A DNA stretch of 64,000 nucleotides from Microbacterium sp. SCN 70-27 (GCA_001724425.1 MEEK01000016.1:1-64000), one strand, 5' to 3'. Counted from the stretch's first letter, positions 34,646-43,995 are shown. The notes: a model not told the origin generated them from the sequence alone. Numbers and translations: made by a program.

Positions 34646-34822
34646 CCTTGCATCGTCGCACGTCGATGCGCGGGGCAGTCACGTCGACCCGCTGATTCGA
34701 CCTCGATCGCAGGGGTGCGGTTCGCGGGGCCCGCCCGCCGGCTGACGGAGGGCAAACGCTCGGCGCGGCCTACCGCCTGGATGGTTCGCGCGGTCGGAAC
34801 GGGCTACCCGGTCGGTCGGCGG

Positions 34823-35449
34823 TCAGAGCTCCCCGAGCAGCGGCACGAGGGCGGCGAAGGCGCGGGCGCGGTGCGACTGCGCGTTCTTCTCCTCGGCGGT
34901 GAACTCTCCCGCGGTGCGCTCGCGCCCCCGCTCCTGACCGTCGGGGATGAAGATCGGGTCGTACCCGAATCCGCCGGCGCCCGCGGGCGTCTCGGCGAGT
35001 CGGCCGGGCCAGATCCCCTCGACGACGTGCTCGGCTCCGCCCGGGACGACGAGGGCGATGACCGACGTGAAGTGCGCCGTGCGGTGCGGATCGGCGATGT
35101 CGAAGAGCTGGTCGAGTAGCAGATCGAGGTTCGCCACGGCATCCTTCCGATGCCCCGCCCAGTACGCCGAGAAGACGCCCGGGGAACCCCCGAGGACGTC
35201 CACGCAGATGCCCGAGTCGTCCGCGAGCGCCGGCAGGCCCGTGTGCGCGGCCGCCGCGCGCGCCTTGATCAGCGCGTTCTCCGCGAAGGTCACCCCGTCC
35301 TCGACCGGCTCCGGTCCGTCGTAACCGACGACCTCGACGTCGGGGCGGGTCGCCGCGACGATCGACCCGAACTCCTCCACTTTGTGCGGATTGTGGGTCG
35401 CGAGGACGATCTGGCGGGGCGCGGGGCCCGAGTTGGAGGAGTTCGGCAC
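34823..35449 (-). CDS. rdgB: Non-canonical purine NTP pyrophosphatase (RdgB/HAM1)
   Basis: This 208-residue protein has the HAM1 signature: IVLATHNPHKVEEF at the start (T/S-x-N-x-x-K), GVTFAENALIKARAAA, LADDSGICVDVLGGSPGVFSAYWAG, and GGFGYDPIF near the end. It removes ITP and XTP from the nucleotide pool. The GTG at 35449 is chosen; the open frame continues upstream into rph, where it is only a shadow. It follows rph by 4 bases, in the usual rph-rdgB order. Confidence 0.95.
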   Translation of the reverse strand: MPNSSNSGPAPRQIVLATHNPHKVEEFGSIVAATRPDVEVVGYDGPEPVEDGVTFAENALIKARAAAAHTGLPALADDSGICVDVLGGSPGVFSAYWAGHRKDAVANLDLLLDQLFDIADPHRTAHFTSVIALVVPGGAEHVVEGIWPGRLAETPAGAGGFGYDPIFIPDGQERGRERTAGEFTAEEKNAQSHRARAFAALVPLLGEL

Positions 35450-35453
35450 GGGA

Positions 35454-36203
35454 TCAGCCTTCGAGGGAGGCCGTCTGCGCGTCGCGCAGCTCACCGCACC
35501 CGGCGACGCCAAGCTCGAGGAGCGCGTCGAGCTCGCGCTTGTCGAACGGGGCACCCTCAGCCGTGCCCTGCACCTCGACGAACAGGCCGCGCCCCGTCAC
35601 GACGACGTTCATGTCGGTCTCGGCGCGGACGTCCTCGACGTAGGCGAGGTCGAGCATCGGCTCCCCGTCGATGATCCCCACCGACACAGCGGCGACCGAG
35701 TCGAACAGGACCTTCGCGTTCTTGCCGACGAGCCCCTTCGCACGCCCCCACTCGACGGCGTCGGCGAGAGCGACATAGGCACCCGTGATGGCGGCCGTGC
35801 GTGTGCCGCCGTCGGCCTGCAGCACGTCGCAGTCGATCACGATCGTGTTCTCACCGAGGGCCTTCGTGTCGACGACGGCGCGCAGGGCCCGGCCGATCAG
35901 ACGCGAGATCTCGTGCGTGCGCCCGCCGATCCGCCCCTTCACGGCCTCTCGGTCGTTGCGGCTGTTCGTCGCGCGCGGCAGCATCGCGTACTCGGCCGTG
36001 ACCCAGCCCTTGCCCTTGCCGGTGAGCCACCGTGGCACACCGCCCGTGAAGGATGCCGTGCACAGCACCTTCGTGCCGCCGAACGAGATCAGCGCCGAGC
36101 CCTCGGCGTGGGCGCTCCAGCCCCGCTCGATCGTGACGGGGCGCAGCTGGTCGACGCTGCGGCCGTCGGCCCGGACGGTCGTGGAGGTCTGCGATTCGGT
36201 CAT
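35454..36203 (-). CDS. rph: Ribonuclease PH
   Basis: This 249-residue protein carries the RNase PH blocks [52 protein letters not shown] and [20 protein letters not shown]. It trims tRNA 3' ends by phosphorolysis. Its ATG at 36203 overlaps the murI stop by 4 bases. The murI-rph-rdgB order is well conserved in actinobacteria and suggests one transcript. Confidence 0.97.
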   Translation of the reverse strand: MTESQTSTTVRADGRSVDQLRPVTIERGWSAHAEGSALISFGGTKVLCTASFTGGVPRWLTGKGKGWVTAEYAMLPRATNSRNDREAVKGRIGGRTHEISRLIGRALRAVVDTKALGENTIVIDCDVLQADGGTRTAAITGAYVALADAVEWGRAKGLVGKNAKVLFDSVAAVSVGIIDGEPMLDLAYVEDVRAETDMNVVVTGRGLFVEVQGTAEGAPFDKRELDALLELGVAGCGELRDAQTASLEG

Positions 36204-37027
36204 GGGGTTCCCTTCGGAAGGTCGATGGCGCCGGTCTGCACGAGGCGGACGGCGGAGACGCCGCGGCCCATGAGCCGGTCGGCGAGGTTCAGGAAGTCGT
36301 CGGCCGAGTCGCCGGTCGCCTCGTAGACATGGGATGCCACGGCATCCGGCCCCGCGAGCAGGTCGCGCGACACGAGCTGGCGGTACACGTCCTTCGCGGT
36401 CTCGGTGTCGCTCGAGACGAGCGACACGTCCGGCCCCATGACGTAGCTGATCGCGCCCTCGAGGAACGGGTAGTGCGTGCAGCCGAGCACGAGCGTGTCG
36501 ACCCCCGCGTGCCGAAGCGGCGCGAGGTACTCCTCGGCGACCGCGAGGACCTCGGGCGACCCCGTGATGCCGGCCTCGACGAAGTCGACGAACCGCGGGC
36601 ACGCCTGCGCGAAGACGGTGAGGTCGGGGTTCACCCCCAGCATGTCCTGGTAGACGCCCGAGCCGATCGTGCCCGCCGTGCCGATGACGCCGACGCGGCG
36701 GTTGCGCGTCGTCGCGACGGCCGTGCGCACCGCAGGGCCGATCACCTCGACGACCGGCACGTCGTAGCGTTCGCGTGCGTCGCGCAGCATCGCGGCGGAT
36801 GCCGTGTTGCACGCGATCACGAGCATCTTGACGCCCTCGTCGACGAGCGTGTCGAGCACTTCGAGGCTGTACCGGCGGACGTCCGCGATGGGCTTCGGCC
36901 CGTACGGCGAATGGGCCGTGTCCCCGATGTAGAGGAGGGATTCGCGGGGCAGCAGCTGCGAGACCGCACGCGCCACCGTGAGCCCGCCGACGCCGGAGTC
37001 GAAGATCCCGATCGGCGCGTCATTCAC
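36200..37027 (-). CDS. murI: Glutamate racemase
   Basis: This 275-residue enzyme has the paired catalytic cysteines, in [12 protein letters not shown] and [11 protein letters not shown], and the N-terminal [14 protein letters not shown] motif. It makes D-glutamate for peptidoglycan. The GTG at 37027 ([11 protein letters not shown]) is preferred because TAGGCT ends 8 bases upstream on the minus strand; GTG 37033 would be only 2 bases from it. It heads the murI-rph-rdgB operon and is divergent from pncB. Confidence 0.96.
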   Translation of the reverse strand: MNDAPIGIFDSGVGGLTVARAVSQLLPRESLLYIGDTAHSPYGPKPIADVRRYSLEVLDTLVDEGVKMLVIACNTASAAMLRDARERYDVPVVEVIGPAVRTAVATTRNRRVGVIGTAGTIGSGVYQDMLGVNPDLTVFAQACPRFVDFVEAGITGSPEVLAVAEEYLAPLRHAGVDTLVLGCTHYPFLEGAISYVMGPDVSLVSSDTETAKDVYRQLVSRDLLAGPDAVASHVYEATGDSADDFLNLADRLMGRGVSAVRLVQTGAIDLPKGTP

Positions 37028-37035
37028 GATCACCC

Positions 37036-37041
37036 AGCCTA
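37036..37041 (-). promoter_or_regulatory. Possible -10 hexamer for murI
   Basis: TAGGCT on the minus strand lies 8 bases before the GTG at 37027. Confidence 0.35.
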
Positions 37042-37052
37042 CCCGTCGTCGC

Positions 37053-37058
37053 TAGAGT
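37053..37058 (+). promoter_or_regulatory. -10 hexamer of leaderless pncB promoter
   Basis: TAGAGT ends exactly 6 bases before the pncB ATG at 37065. Confidence 0.45.
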
Positions 37059-37064
37059 GACGGC

Positions 37065-38387
37065 ATGGCCTCGAGCGCTCTGCTGACCGACCGGTACGAA
37101 CTCACGATGATCGATGCGGCGCTGCGCGACGGCACCGCCTCGCGCCCGTGCGTGTTCGAGCTGTTCGGCAGACGCCTCCCGGGTGCGCGACGCTTCGGCG
37201 TCGTCGCGGGCACCGGCCGCCTGCTGCAGCAGCTGCGCGACTTCCGCTTCGACGACGACGAGCTGCGCTACCTCCGCGACAACCGGGTCGTGAGCGCAGA
37301 GGCGATCTCGTTCTTCGAGGGGTACCGCTTCAGCGGGTCGATCCTCGGCTACCGCGAAGGCGAGGCGTACTTCCCGGGGTCGCCGGTGCTCACGGTGGAG
37401 GGCACGTTCGCGGAGGCGGTCGTGCTCGAGACCCTCGCCCTCAGCATCCTGAACCACGACTCGGCCGTCGCGAACGCCGCGGCGCGCATGTCGATCGCCG
37501 CGGGTGACCGCCCGCTCGCCGAGATGGGCTCGCGCCGCGCCGCCGAGCGGTCGGCCGTCGCCGCCGCCCGTGCCGCCTACATCGCCGGGTTCGGTGCGAC
37601 GAGCAACCTCGAGGCGGGCCGCGCATGGGGCATCCCCACGATGGGCACCGCCGCGCATGCGTGGACGCTCCTGCACGACACGGAGGAGGACGCGTTCCGC
37701 AGCCAGATCGAGGCTCTCGGCGCCGACACGACCCTCCTCGTCGACACGTACGACATCCGCACGGGTGTCGAGACGGCCGTGCGCGTCGCGGGCACGGGGC
37801 TCGGCGGCGTGCGCATCGACTCGGGCGATCTGCCGACGGTCGCCGCCGAGGTGCGTGCGCAACTCGACGGGCTCGGGGCGACGGGAACCAAGATCACCGT
37901 GACGAGCGACCTCGACGAGTTCGCGATCGCGGCGCTTGCCGCCTCCCCCGTGGATGCCTACGGCGTCGGCACCTCGGTCGTCACCGGGTCCGGGGCCCCC
38001 ACGGCGGGCATGGTCTACAAGCTCGTGGCACGCCAGGGCGCCGACGGCGGCTGGGTGGGGGTCGCGAAGGCATCCACCGACAAGGCGTCCAAGGGCGGAC
38101 GCAAGGCGGCGTTCCGGACACTCGAGCGCGGTACGGCGACGAGTGAGCTCATCGTCGTCTCCGACGGCTTCGAGGAGGTCGCGACGGCGGCGGAGCACCC
38201 CGACGCGCGGGCGCTGCAGGTCGTCCTCGTCGACCACGGCGAGCCCGACCCGGCGTACGAAGGCCACGCCGGCGTCGCCCTCGCCCGCGAGCACCACGCC
38301 ATGGTCCGCGAGGAGTTGCCGGTCAAGGCGCTCGCGCTCAGCAGGTCCGACCCGGCGCTGCCGACGGTCTACGTCGACGCGGAGTGA
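37065..38387 (+). CDS. pncB: Nicotinate phosphoribosyltransferase
   Basis: This 440-residue protein opens TDRYELTMIDAALRDGTASR, typical of the enzyme, and has RRAAERSAVAAARAAYIAGF (the His-region equivalent), GTAAHAWTLL, LLVDTYDIRTGVETA, GVRIDSGDL and GVGTSVVTG, which form the phosphoribosyl site. It converts nicotinate to nicotinate mononucleotide in NAD salvage. The length is normal. The ATG follows TAGAGT by 6 bases. It converges on the DUF3039 gene with 6 bases between. Confidence 0.96.
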   Translation: MASSALLTDRYELTMIDAALRDGTASRPCVFELFGRRLPGARRFGVVAGTGRLLQQLRDFRFDDDELRYLRDNRVVSAEAISFFEGYRFSGSILGYREGEAYFPGSPVLTVEGTFAEAVVLETLALSILNHDSAVANAAARMSIAAGDRPLAEMGSRRAAERSAVAAARAAYIAGFGATSNLEAGRAWGIPTMGTAAHAWTLLHDTEEDAFRSQIEALGADTTLLVDTYDIRTGVETAVRVAGTGLGGVRIDSGDLPTVAAEVRAQLDGLGATGTKITVTSDLDEFAIAALAASPVDAYGVGTSVVTGSGAPTAGMVYKLVARQGADGGWVGVAKASTDKASKGGRKAAFRTLERGTATSELIVVSDGFEEVATAAEHPDARALQVVLVDHGEPDPAYEGHAGVALAREHHAMVREELPVKALALSRSDPALPTVYVDAE

Positions 38388-38393
38388 ACCGGG

Positions 38394-38660
38394 TCAGTTC
38401 ATGAGCGACTCGTAGATCTCCTTGCACGTCGGGCACACGGGGAACTTCTCCGGGTCGCGGCCGGGGGTCCACTTCTTGCCGCACAGGGCCCGTACCGGCT
38501 TTCCGGTGAGGGCGGATTCGAGGATCTTGTCCTTCTTGACGTAGTGCGAGAACCGCTCGTGATCGCCCGGCTCGATGTTCTCTTCGCGCAGGAGCTCTTC
38601 GAGCTCGCGGTCGAGGGTCAGGGTGCCGCCCTCGTCGGGGCGGTCGAGAGGGGTGCTCAT
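38394..38660 (-). CDS. DUF3039 protein
   Basis: This 88-residue protein has the actinobacterial DUF3039 layout: an acidic start (LDRELEELLREENIEPGDHERFSHYV), then ALCGKKWTPGRDPEKFPVCPTCKEIYE. The Cys and C-P-x-C set suggests zinc binding. The function is unknown; the family is widespread and strongly conserved in actinobacteria. Start ATG 38660. Confidence 0.9.
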   Translation of the reverse strand: MSTPLDRPDEGGTLTLDRELEELLREENIEPGDHERFSHYVKKDKILESALTGKPVRALCGKKWTPGRDPEKFPVCPTCKEIYESLMN

Positions 38661-38700
38661 GGCATCCGAGTGTAGCCGTGGCACACCGCACGGGATCCGA

Positions 38701-40260
38701 TCAGGTCGACTCGGCGAACTCCATGAGGCGCCCACCCCGGCGCTCGAAGACCGCGCCACCGCCGAAGATGCCGGCGAGGAGGACGACGAACCCGACGCCG
38801 AGTCCCGTCCACAAGGCCGTCCATGCGAACGACGGATCGTCGCTGAGCGCCCGCCACGCGAACCACAGCGCCGGGGCGCTCAGCGCGATCGCCCCGAGCA
38901 GGACGACGGCCTGTGCGAGCCCGCCCGACGTGCGCTGAGGCTGCTGGAACGGGCTGTCGCCGGGCCGGGAGACGGGGTACGGCAGGAGCACGGAAGACAG
39001 CGACGACAGACCCAGTCCGCAGAGGAACAGGCTCGCACAGACCCCGATCATGGCGGGCAGCATCGCCCACCGGCCATGCAGTGAGATGAGCATCGGCACG
39101 GCGACCGCGAGCACCGCGGTGCCGATGAGCGCGACCGGCACGAGGCGGCCGCTGCGATCGGATGCCCCGCGCACGGCGGCGGCCACGTGCATCCACACGG
39201 CGGAGGAGTCGTAGGCGAGGTCGTTGTGGGCGATCCACCCGAAGAAGAGCGCCATGAGGGGCGCGGGGACGAGCACGACGTACTCCGGCGGGACTCCCAC
39301 GATGAGCAGCGGGACGACGACCACGGCGGCGACGACGGGCACGATGAAGAGGTCCACGAGGTGCCGCGGATCGCGCAGCCAGTAGAGGAGGCTCCGCGCC
39401 GCGATGCCTCCGCCGGGGGTGCTGGGGGTCAGGGCGAACCATCCGAGGCCCGCGCTCTCGCGCCCGGATCCGGGCCGCTCCGTCGTCGTCAGCAGCAGTC
39501 GGACGAGCCAGAACCACAGGGCGCCGAGGCCCAGCACCGTGAGCACCGCGACGGTCACGCTCACACCCACGGACCCGTGCAGGACGGAAGCACCGGGAAG
39601 CGCCCACGCGGCGCCGAGCGGAGTCATCGCCAGGACACGCACGGCCTCTGCGAGTGCGGACGGTACCTCGCCGTCCCACTCGAGCGAGACGAAGAACACC
39701 GCGATCGGCACGGCGACGATGATGAGACCGACGAGGAGGAGTCCGCTGAGCTCGCGCGAGCGCCGCTCCCTGAGCGCCAAGCCACCGAGGGCGAGGGCGA
39801 CCTTGGCCGCGAGGAGGCACGTGAGCACGCCCAGCACCAGGGCGGACACCGCGAGGGCGGGCGCCGCGCCCTGCGCCACCCACAGCATCCCCAATGCGAC
39901 GGCGATGGCGGTCAACGCGATCACCGGGACGCTGATGATGCTCGCGAGGAGCGTGACGCCGGCCACCCGCGCGGGTGAGGCGCCGAAGACGGCGAAGCGT
40001 CGCGGGTCGAGCTGATCGTCGAACCCGCCGACGAGGGCTCCGGCGAAATAGCCGACGGTGAGGGCGGTTCCTGCGACGACGGTGACCGTGTACGCGACCT
40101 CGGTGTCGACGCCGCGGAGCCGCAGCGCCCCGAAGAACACCGCACCCACGGCGATCACGAGGAGCACGAGCCCGACGATGCGCCGCGTCAATTGGCGCCC
40201 TCGGCCGCGCAGGGCTCCGACGAGGAGGTCGAATCTCAGTCGGAGAACGTGTGCAACCAC
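38701..40260 (-). CDS. ABC transporter permease
   Basis: This 519-residue protein has about twelve hydrophobic segments from residue 25 onward, in two groups with a central cytoplasmic stretch (TTTERPGSGRESAGLGWFAL). The start MVAHVLRLRFDLLVGALRG is the amphipathic elbow of ABC-2-type exporters. The GTG at 40260 overlaps the ATPase gene by 25 bases, so the two form one exporter. The substrate is unknown. Family membership is inferred from the layout and the ATPase partner. Confidence 0.82.
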   Translation of the reverse strand: MVAHVLRLRFDLLVGALRGRGRQLTRRIVGLVLLVIAVGAVFFGALRLRGVDTEVAYTVTVVAGTALTVGYFAGALVGGFDDQLDPRRFAVFGASPARVAGVTLLASIISVPVIALTAIAVALGMLWVAQGAAPALAVSALVLGVLTCLLAAKVALALGGLALRERRSRELSGLLLVGLIIVAVPIAVFFVSLEWDGEVPSALAEAVRVLAMTPLGAAWALPGASVLHGSVGVSVTVAVLTVLGLGALWFWLVRLLLTTTERPGSGRESAGLGWFALTPSTPGGGIAARSLLYWLRDPRHLVDLFIVPVVAAVVVVPLLIVGVPPEYVVLVPAPLMALFFGWIAHNDLAYDSSAVWMHVAAAVRGASDRSGRLVPVALIGTAVLAVAVPMLISLHGRWAMLPAMIGVCASLFLCGLGLSSLSSVLLPYPVSRPGDSPFQQPQRTSGGLAQAVVLLGAIALSAPALWFAWRALSDDPSFAWTALWTGLGVGFVVLLAGIFGGGAVFERRGGRLMEFAEST

Positions 40261-41894
40261 TCCAGGCCCTCCACGTCGCCGCCGCTGCTGGACAGTTCGA
40301 GGAATCGCTCTTCGAGGGTCGACCCTCCGCGCACCTCGTCGAGGGTGCCCTGCGCGAGCACCTGTCCCGCCACGATCACCGCGACGCCGCTGCAGACCCG
40401 CTCGACGAGTTCCATGCCGTGACTCGACAGCACGACCGTGCCGCCGTGCTCGACGTACGCGGAGAGGATGTCGAGGATGACCGACGACGACACGGGATCG
40501 ACCGACTCGAAGGGTTCGTCGAGCACGAGGACCCGTGGCGAATGGATCATCGCACCGGCGAGCATGATCTTCTTCGTCATGCCCGTGGAATAGTCCGAGA
40601 CCTTGCGTCCGAGCGCATCGGAGAGATCGAACGCGCGGGCGAGATCCGCCGTGCGCGACTCGACGACGGCGGAACGCAGGCCCCGCAGCACGCCGTAGTA
40701 GTACAGGAGCTGACGGCCGGTGAGGCGGTCGAAGGTGCGGAGGCGATCGGGCAGGATGCCCATCTGCCGCTTCGCCCGGGCCGGGTCCTTCGTGAGGTCG
40801 ATGCCGGCGACCTCGATCGAACCGGCATCCGGGCGCAACAGGCCGGCGATGAGCGACAGCGTCGTGGTCTTGCCGGCGCCGTTCGGGCCGACGATCCCGT
40901 AGAAGGTGCCCGCCGGGACGGTGAGGTCGATCGCGTCGACGGCCGCCGTCTGACCGAACCATTTCGAGACGCCGCTGAGGCGCAGCGCCGGGACGGCGGC
41001 GTCGGCGTCGATCTCGACGTCGATCTGCGGGAGCACGTCGACGTCGTCGCCGACGTCCCCCGTTTCCTCGCGTGCGTCCGGGATATCCTCGGGCGCCGTC
41101 TCGACGACGGCCTCCGCCGCGAAGACCTCGTCCGCGATCTCAAGGGTCGCGTCGGGCTCGGGGGCCGGCTGTGCGCCGGTGCTCGAGTCGAGGACCGCTT
41201 CGGGTTCCGCGACGGGCTCAGGCTCGGGCTCGGGCTCGGGCTCAGGCTCGGGCTCAGGCTCAGGCTCGGGCTCGGGCTCGACGACCGTCGCGAGATCAGG
41301 CTCAGGCTCGACGACGATGCTGGGATCGACGGCGGCCTCGACCTCGTCGACGATCTCGGGCTCCGCCGCGGCATCCGGCACGTCCTCGGGAGCCGGCTCA
41401 TCGGTCGCGACAGGCCCCGGCATCGGCGGCACGTCCGGAACCGCCGGCACATCGACGACCTCAGGGAGGGCGGGAACAGGCGGCAGGTCGACCGGCACAG
41501 CGTGCGCCTCGGCGTCGAGACGTGCCGCCGCGACGGCGGCGGGAACGGCGGGCGGCGGGGGCGGCGTGGCCTTGGCCGTGCGGGGAGCGCGCTTCTTGGC
41601 GGGCGGCGCCGGGCGCTTCGCTGGCACCGGGGGCGGCGCGGCTGCCGGAGGGGATGCCTCCTCCGCCGCCGCCGCGCTGTCCGCATCGCTTTTCGCCGGG
41701 GTCGCCGGAGCGGCCGCAGGCTTCGCCGCGGGGCGTCGCGGAGGGCGTGCCGCTCCGGGCGTGCGCTTCTTCGTCGGCGACGTCGACCGAGGGGGCGTCG
41801 CCGCGGCATCCGCTGCGCTCACCGTCGGCAACGGAGGCACCGCCGGACCGAGTCCTCCGTCCTCGTTCTGGGGGATCGGCAGAGCGGCGGTCAC
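40236..41894 (-). CDS. ABC transporter ATPase with long disordered N-terminus
   Basis: This 552-residue protein has a C-terminal ABC ATPase domain (residues about 305-540) with Walker A GPNGAGKTT, a signature-position DYSTGMTKKIMLAGAMIH and Walker B VLVLDEPFE. It powers the permease encoded downstream. The first 300 residues are low-complexity: a Lys/Pro/Ala part, then an acidic part with eleven Glu-Pro repeats. Such a tail is unusual for an exporter ATPase; it might be a spacer or a scaffold. The signature reads STGMTK in place of LSGGQ, as in some ABC-2 exporters. GTG at 41894 follows TAGGTT by 6 bases. A later start just before the ATPase domain cannot be excluded. Confidence 0.88.
   Translation of the reverse strand: MTAALPIPQNEDGGLGPAVPPLPTVSAADAAATPPRSTSPTKKRTPGAARPPRRPAAKPAAAPATPAKSDADSAAAAEEASPPAAAPPPVPAKRPAPPAKKRAPRTAKATPPPPPAVPAAVAAARLDAEAHAVPVDLPPVPALPEVVDVPAVPDVPPMPGPVATDEPAPEDVPDAAAEPEIVDEVEAAVDPSIVVEPEPDLATVVEPEPEPEPEPEPEPEPEPEPEPVAEPEAVLDSSTGAQPAPEPDATLEIADEVFAAEAVVETAPEDIPDAREETGDVGDDVDVLPQIDVEIDADAAVPALRLSGVSKWFGQTAAVDAIDLTVPAGTFYGIVGPNGAGKTTTLSLIAGLLRPDAGSIEVAGIDLTKDPARAKRQMGILPDRLRTFDRLTGRQLLYYYGVLRGLRSAVVESRTADLARAFDLSDALGRKVSDYSTGMTKKIMLAGAMIHSPRVLVLDEPFESVDPVSSSVILDILSAYVEHGGTVVLSSHGMELVERVCSGVAVIVAGQVLAQGTLDEVRGGSTLEERFLELSSSGGDVEGLEWLHTFSD
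41215..41280. repeat. Eleven tandem GGCTC(A/G) hexamers
   Basis: The repeat runs without interruption from 41215 to 41280. On the minus strand it encodes Glu-Pro eleven times in the ABC ATPase. Unit gain or loss keeps the frame. Confidence 0.95.
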
Positions 41895-41900
41895 CCCTCC

Positions 41901-41906
41901 AACCTA
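41901..41906 (-). promoter_or_regulatory. -10 hexamer of leaderless ABC ATPase promoter
   Basis: TAGGTT on the minus strand is followed by GGAGGG and GTG. The arrangement is almost identical to that at the UPF0182 gene (63932-63937). Confidence 0.5.
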
Positions 41907-41952
41907 CCAAGCGCGACCGACTCTCGCGGGGGGTGTTGCGCGGCGCGACACA

Positions 41953-42008
41953 TTCCCAAGAACATCACAAAAAGGCAACAGACCGGGCACTTCCCAAGGA
42001 TTCCCAGG
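41953..42008 (+). repeat. Three TTCCCA(A/G)G repeats before nucleotidyltransferase gene
   Basis: TTCCCAAG occurs at 41953-41960 and 41991-41998, and TTCCCAGG at 42001-42008, in an intergenic stretch that is locally A-rich. They could be binding sites of a regulator. Confidence 0.45.
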
Positions 42009-42090
42009 CAGCTTCGCTACCATGTCCGACGGCACGAAGGAGTGTCCACTCGTCGAACAGACAGTGAACAAAATCCTCCAGGAGCACCCC

Positions 42091-42783
42091 TTGACCCTTC
42101 AGACCGTCATCCTCGCCGCAGGAATGGGCTCGCGTCTCGGTCGCAGTCTGCCCAAGTCCCTCACCGAACTGCAGGACGGGCGCACGATCATGCGCCAGCA
42201 GCACGACAACATCCGCGCCGCGTTCGGCACGCACGCGCGCATCACGACCGTCGTCGGCTACCGCGCGGAGACCATCATCGACGCGTTCCCGCACGTCGAC
42301 TACGTCCACAACGACCGCTACGACCAGACGAACACCTCCAAGAGCCTGCTCCGCGCCCTCAAGGCCACGGGCCGGGGCGGCGTCCTCTGGATGAACGGCG
42401 ATGTCGTCTTCGACCCGCGCGTACTCGGCCGTGCCGTCGCCCTCATCGAACGCGACCAGTCGTTCGTCACCGTCAACACCGCCAAGGTCAGCGACGAAGA
42501 GGTCAAGTACACCGTCACCGCCGAGGGCTACATCAAGGAACTCTCCAAGGTCGTCCGGGGTGGCATCGGCGAGGCCGTCGGCATCAACTACATCTCGAGC
42601 GCCGACAAGCACGCACTCATCACGCAGCTCGGCCGGGTCGGCGACCAGGACTACTTCGAGCGCGGGCTCGAACTCGCGATCATCGAGAACGGGCTGCTCG
42701 TCGAGCCGCTGGACATCTCCGACCTGTACGCCGTCGAGGTCGACTTCGCCGAAGACCTCGAACGCGCGAACCAGTTCGTCTGA
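42091..42783 (+). CDS. Sugar-phosphate/phosphocholine-type nucleotidyltransferase
   Basis: This protein of about 230 residues begins TLQTVILAAGMGSRLGRSLPKSLTEL, the nucleotide-binding signature of NTP transferases (L-A-A-G-x-G-x-R). WMNGDVVFDP supplies the metal-binding Asp, and INYISSADKHAL lies near the acceptor site. The compact size and VEVDFAEDLERAN ending are like LicC/choline-phosphate or sugar-1-phosphate transferases that make activated units for wall or capsule polymers. TTG 42091 has CAGGAG 7 bases upstream; ATG 42022 would add 23 residues. The wall-polymer genes 3 kb downstream fit such a role. Confidence 0.82.
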   Translation: MTLQTVILAAGMGSRLGRSLPKSLTELQDGRTIMRQQHDNIRAAFGTHARITTVVGYRAETIIDAFPHVDYVHNDRYDQTNTSKSLLRALKATGRGGVLWMNGDVVFDPRVLGRAVALIERDQSFVTVNTAKVSDEEVKYTVTAEGYIKELSKVVRGGIGEAVGINYISSADKHALITQLGRVGDQDYFERGLELAIIENGLLVEPLDISDLYAVEVDFAEDLERANQFV

Positions 42784-42805
42784 TCCGCCGCTGACGCCCG
42801 CTGCC

Positions 42806-43705
42806 ATGGCGAAGGTCCACCGGATCCACTCCATGCCGGACGACTCGCCGTGGGACGGCGGTCTGCCGCCGCAGGGCTCCTCGGAGCATCCCGCCGCCAT
42901 CCGTGCGCTCGACGGGGTGCTGCGCGTGCAGCGACCCGTGGTGGTCGCGCATCTCCGCAGCATCCGGCTGCGGCATCCGAACGCCTCGACGGCGGACATC
43001 GTACGGATGCTCGAGCGTCGCTACCTCGCCGCCGTCACGACGGGCGGCGCGGCCGTCGGCGCGACCGCGGTCGTCCCCGGCATCGGCACGGGCGTCACCC
43101 TCGCGCTCTCCGGCGTCGAGACGATCGGGTTCCTGGATGCCACAGCGCTGTTCGCCCAGTCGCTCGCCGAACTCCACGGCATCCCCGTCGAGAACCCCGA
43201 CCGTGCCCGCGCGCTCGTGCTCACCCTCATGCTGGGCCAGGAGGGCGTCGACCTCGTCGCCCAGCTGAGCCGCCAGGCCGTCGGCAAGGGCGGCACACGG
43301 TCGGCGTACTGGGGCGAGACGATCACGAAGTCGCTCCCCCGCGCGGCCGTCGGCCCCTTGCTCGACCGGCTCAAGGGCGCGTTCATCCATCAGTTCGCCG
43401 CCAAGGGCAGCGCGTCGGTGATCGGCAAGGCGCTCCCGTTCGGCATCGGTGCGGCGATCGGCGGCACCGGCAATCACCTCCTCGGTCGCCGCGTCGTGAT
43501 CGGATCGCGCAAGGCGTTCGGGGTGGTGCCTGTGCAGTACCCGACCGAGCTCGAACCACGCCCCGGCGCATCTCGACTCGAGGCGGCCGCATTCGGCACC
43601 GCCCGCAGGGTGGGGGCCGCGATCGGTGCCGGTGGACGCCGCACGATCGCGGCCGTGCGACCGAAGCGCGGCGTCGAGAAGGAATCGGCACCCCCGGAGC
43701 AGTGA
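42806..43705 (+). CDS. Hypothetical protein with glycine-rich helices
   Basis: I do not recognise this 299-residue protein. The central part has two moderately hydrophobic, Gly/Ala-rich segments (TTGGAAVGATAVVPGIGTGV and VIGKALPFGIGAAIGGTGNH) that could insert into or lie on the membrane. The ends are charged; the C-terminus is basic (RRTIAAVRPKRGVEKE). It follows the nucleotidyltransferase by 22 bases on the same strand. The function is unknown. Confidence 0.7.
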   Translation: MAKVHRIHSMPDDSPWDGGLPPQGSSEHPAAIRALDGVLRVQRPVVVAHLRSIRLRHPNASTADIVRMLERRYLAAVTTGGAAVGATAVVPGIGTGVTLALSGVETIGFLDATALFAQSLAELHGIPVENPDRARALVLTLMLGQEGVDLVAQLSRQAVGKGGTRSAYWGETITKSLPRAAVGPLLDRLKGAFIHQFAAKGSASVIGKALPFGIGAAIGGTGNHLLGRRVVIGSRKAFGVVPVQYPTELEPRPGASRLEAAAFGTARRVGAAIGAGGRRTIAAVRPKRGVEKESAPPEQ

Positions 43706-43736
43706 CCGCGTGCCCGGGAAGGCGCACAATGGACAT

Positions 43737-43943
43737 ATGGGTGTGTTCCAGAGCCGTCCCGAAGAGCCGAACGAGTGGGCAGGCCTTCCCAGCGAGCCCT
43801 GGGAGCCGCGCGTTCCCGGGGAGATCCTGCCGCCCGCGACCGACGACCTCGGTGTCCTCGGCACTGCCGGCATCTCCTTCTCCGTGCCCACCGAACTCCT
43901 CGCGGCGGAGGTCCAGGTCGACGCCGACGGCGACGGCGACTGA
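43737..43943 (+). CDS. Small acidic conserved-type protein
   Basis: This 68-residue protein (MGVFQSRPEEPNEWAGLPSE) is acidic and rich in Pro and Trp, with no membrane segment. Small proteins of this kind are common in Microbacteriaceae. CACAAT ends 6 bases before the ATG, a weak -10. It lies between the hypothetical gene and maltokinase on the same strand. The function is unknown. Confidence 0.6.
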   Translation: MGVFQSRPEEPNEWAGLPSEPWEPRVPGEILPPATDDLGVLGTAGISFSVPTELLAAEVQVDADGDGD

Positions 43944-43989
43944 CAGCGGCACGTCGCGCCCACAGCGCCGCTGGCGCGACGTTCGCCGC

Positions 43990-43995
43990 TACCCT
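43990..43995 (+). promoter_or_regulatory. -10 hexamer of leaderless maltokinase promoter
   Basis: TACCCT ends exactly 6 bases before the ATG at 44002. Confidence 0.45.

Noticed and set aside
41215..41280. Repeat array considered as CRISPR
   Set aside because: The units are 6 bp with no spacers and lie within a coding sequence; no cas genes are present.
40251..42794. 847-codon plus-strand open frame across the ABC ATPase gene
   Set aside because: Arg/Gly/Leu-rich shadow that runs through the Glu-Pro repeat and an intergenic region.
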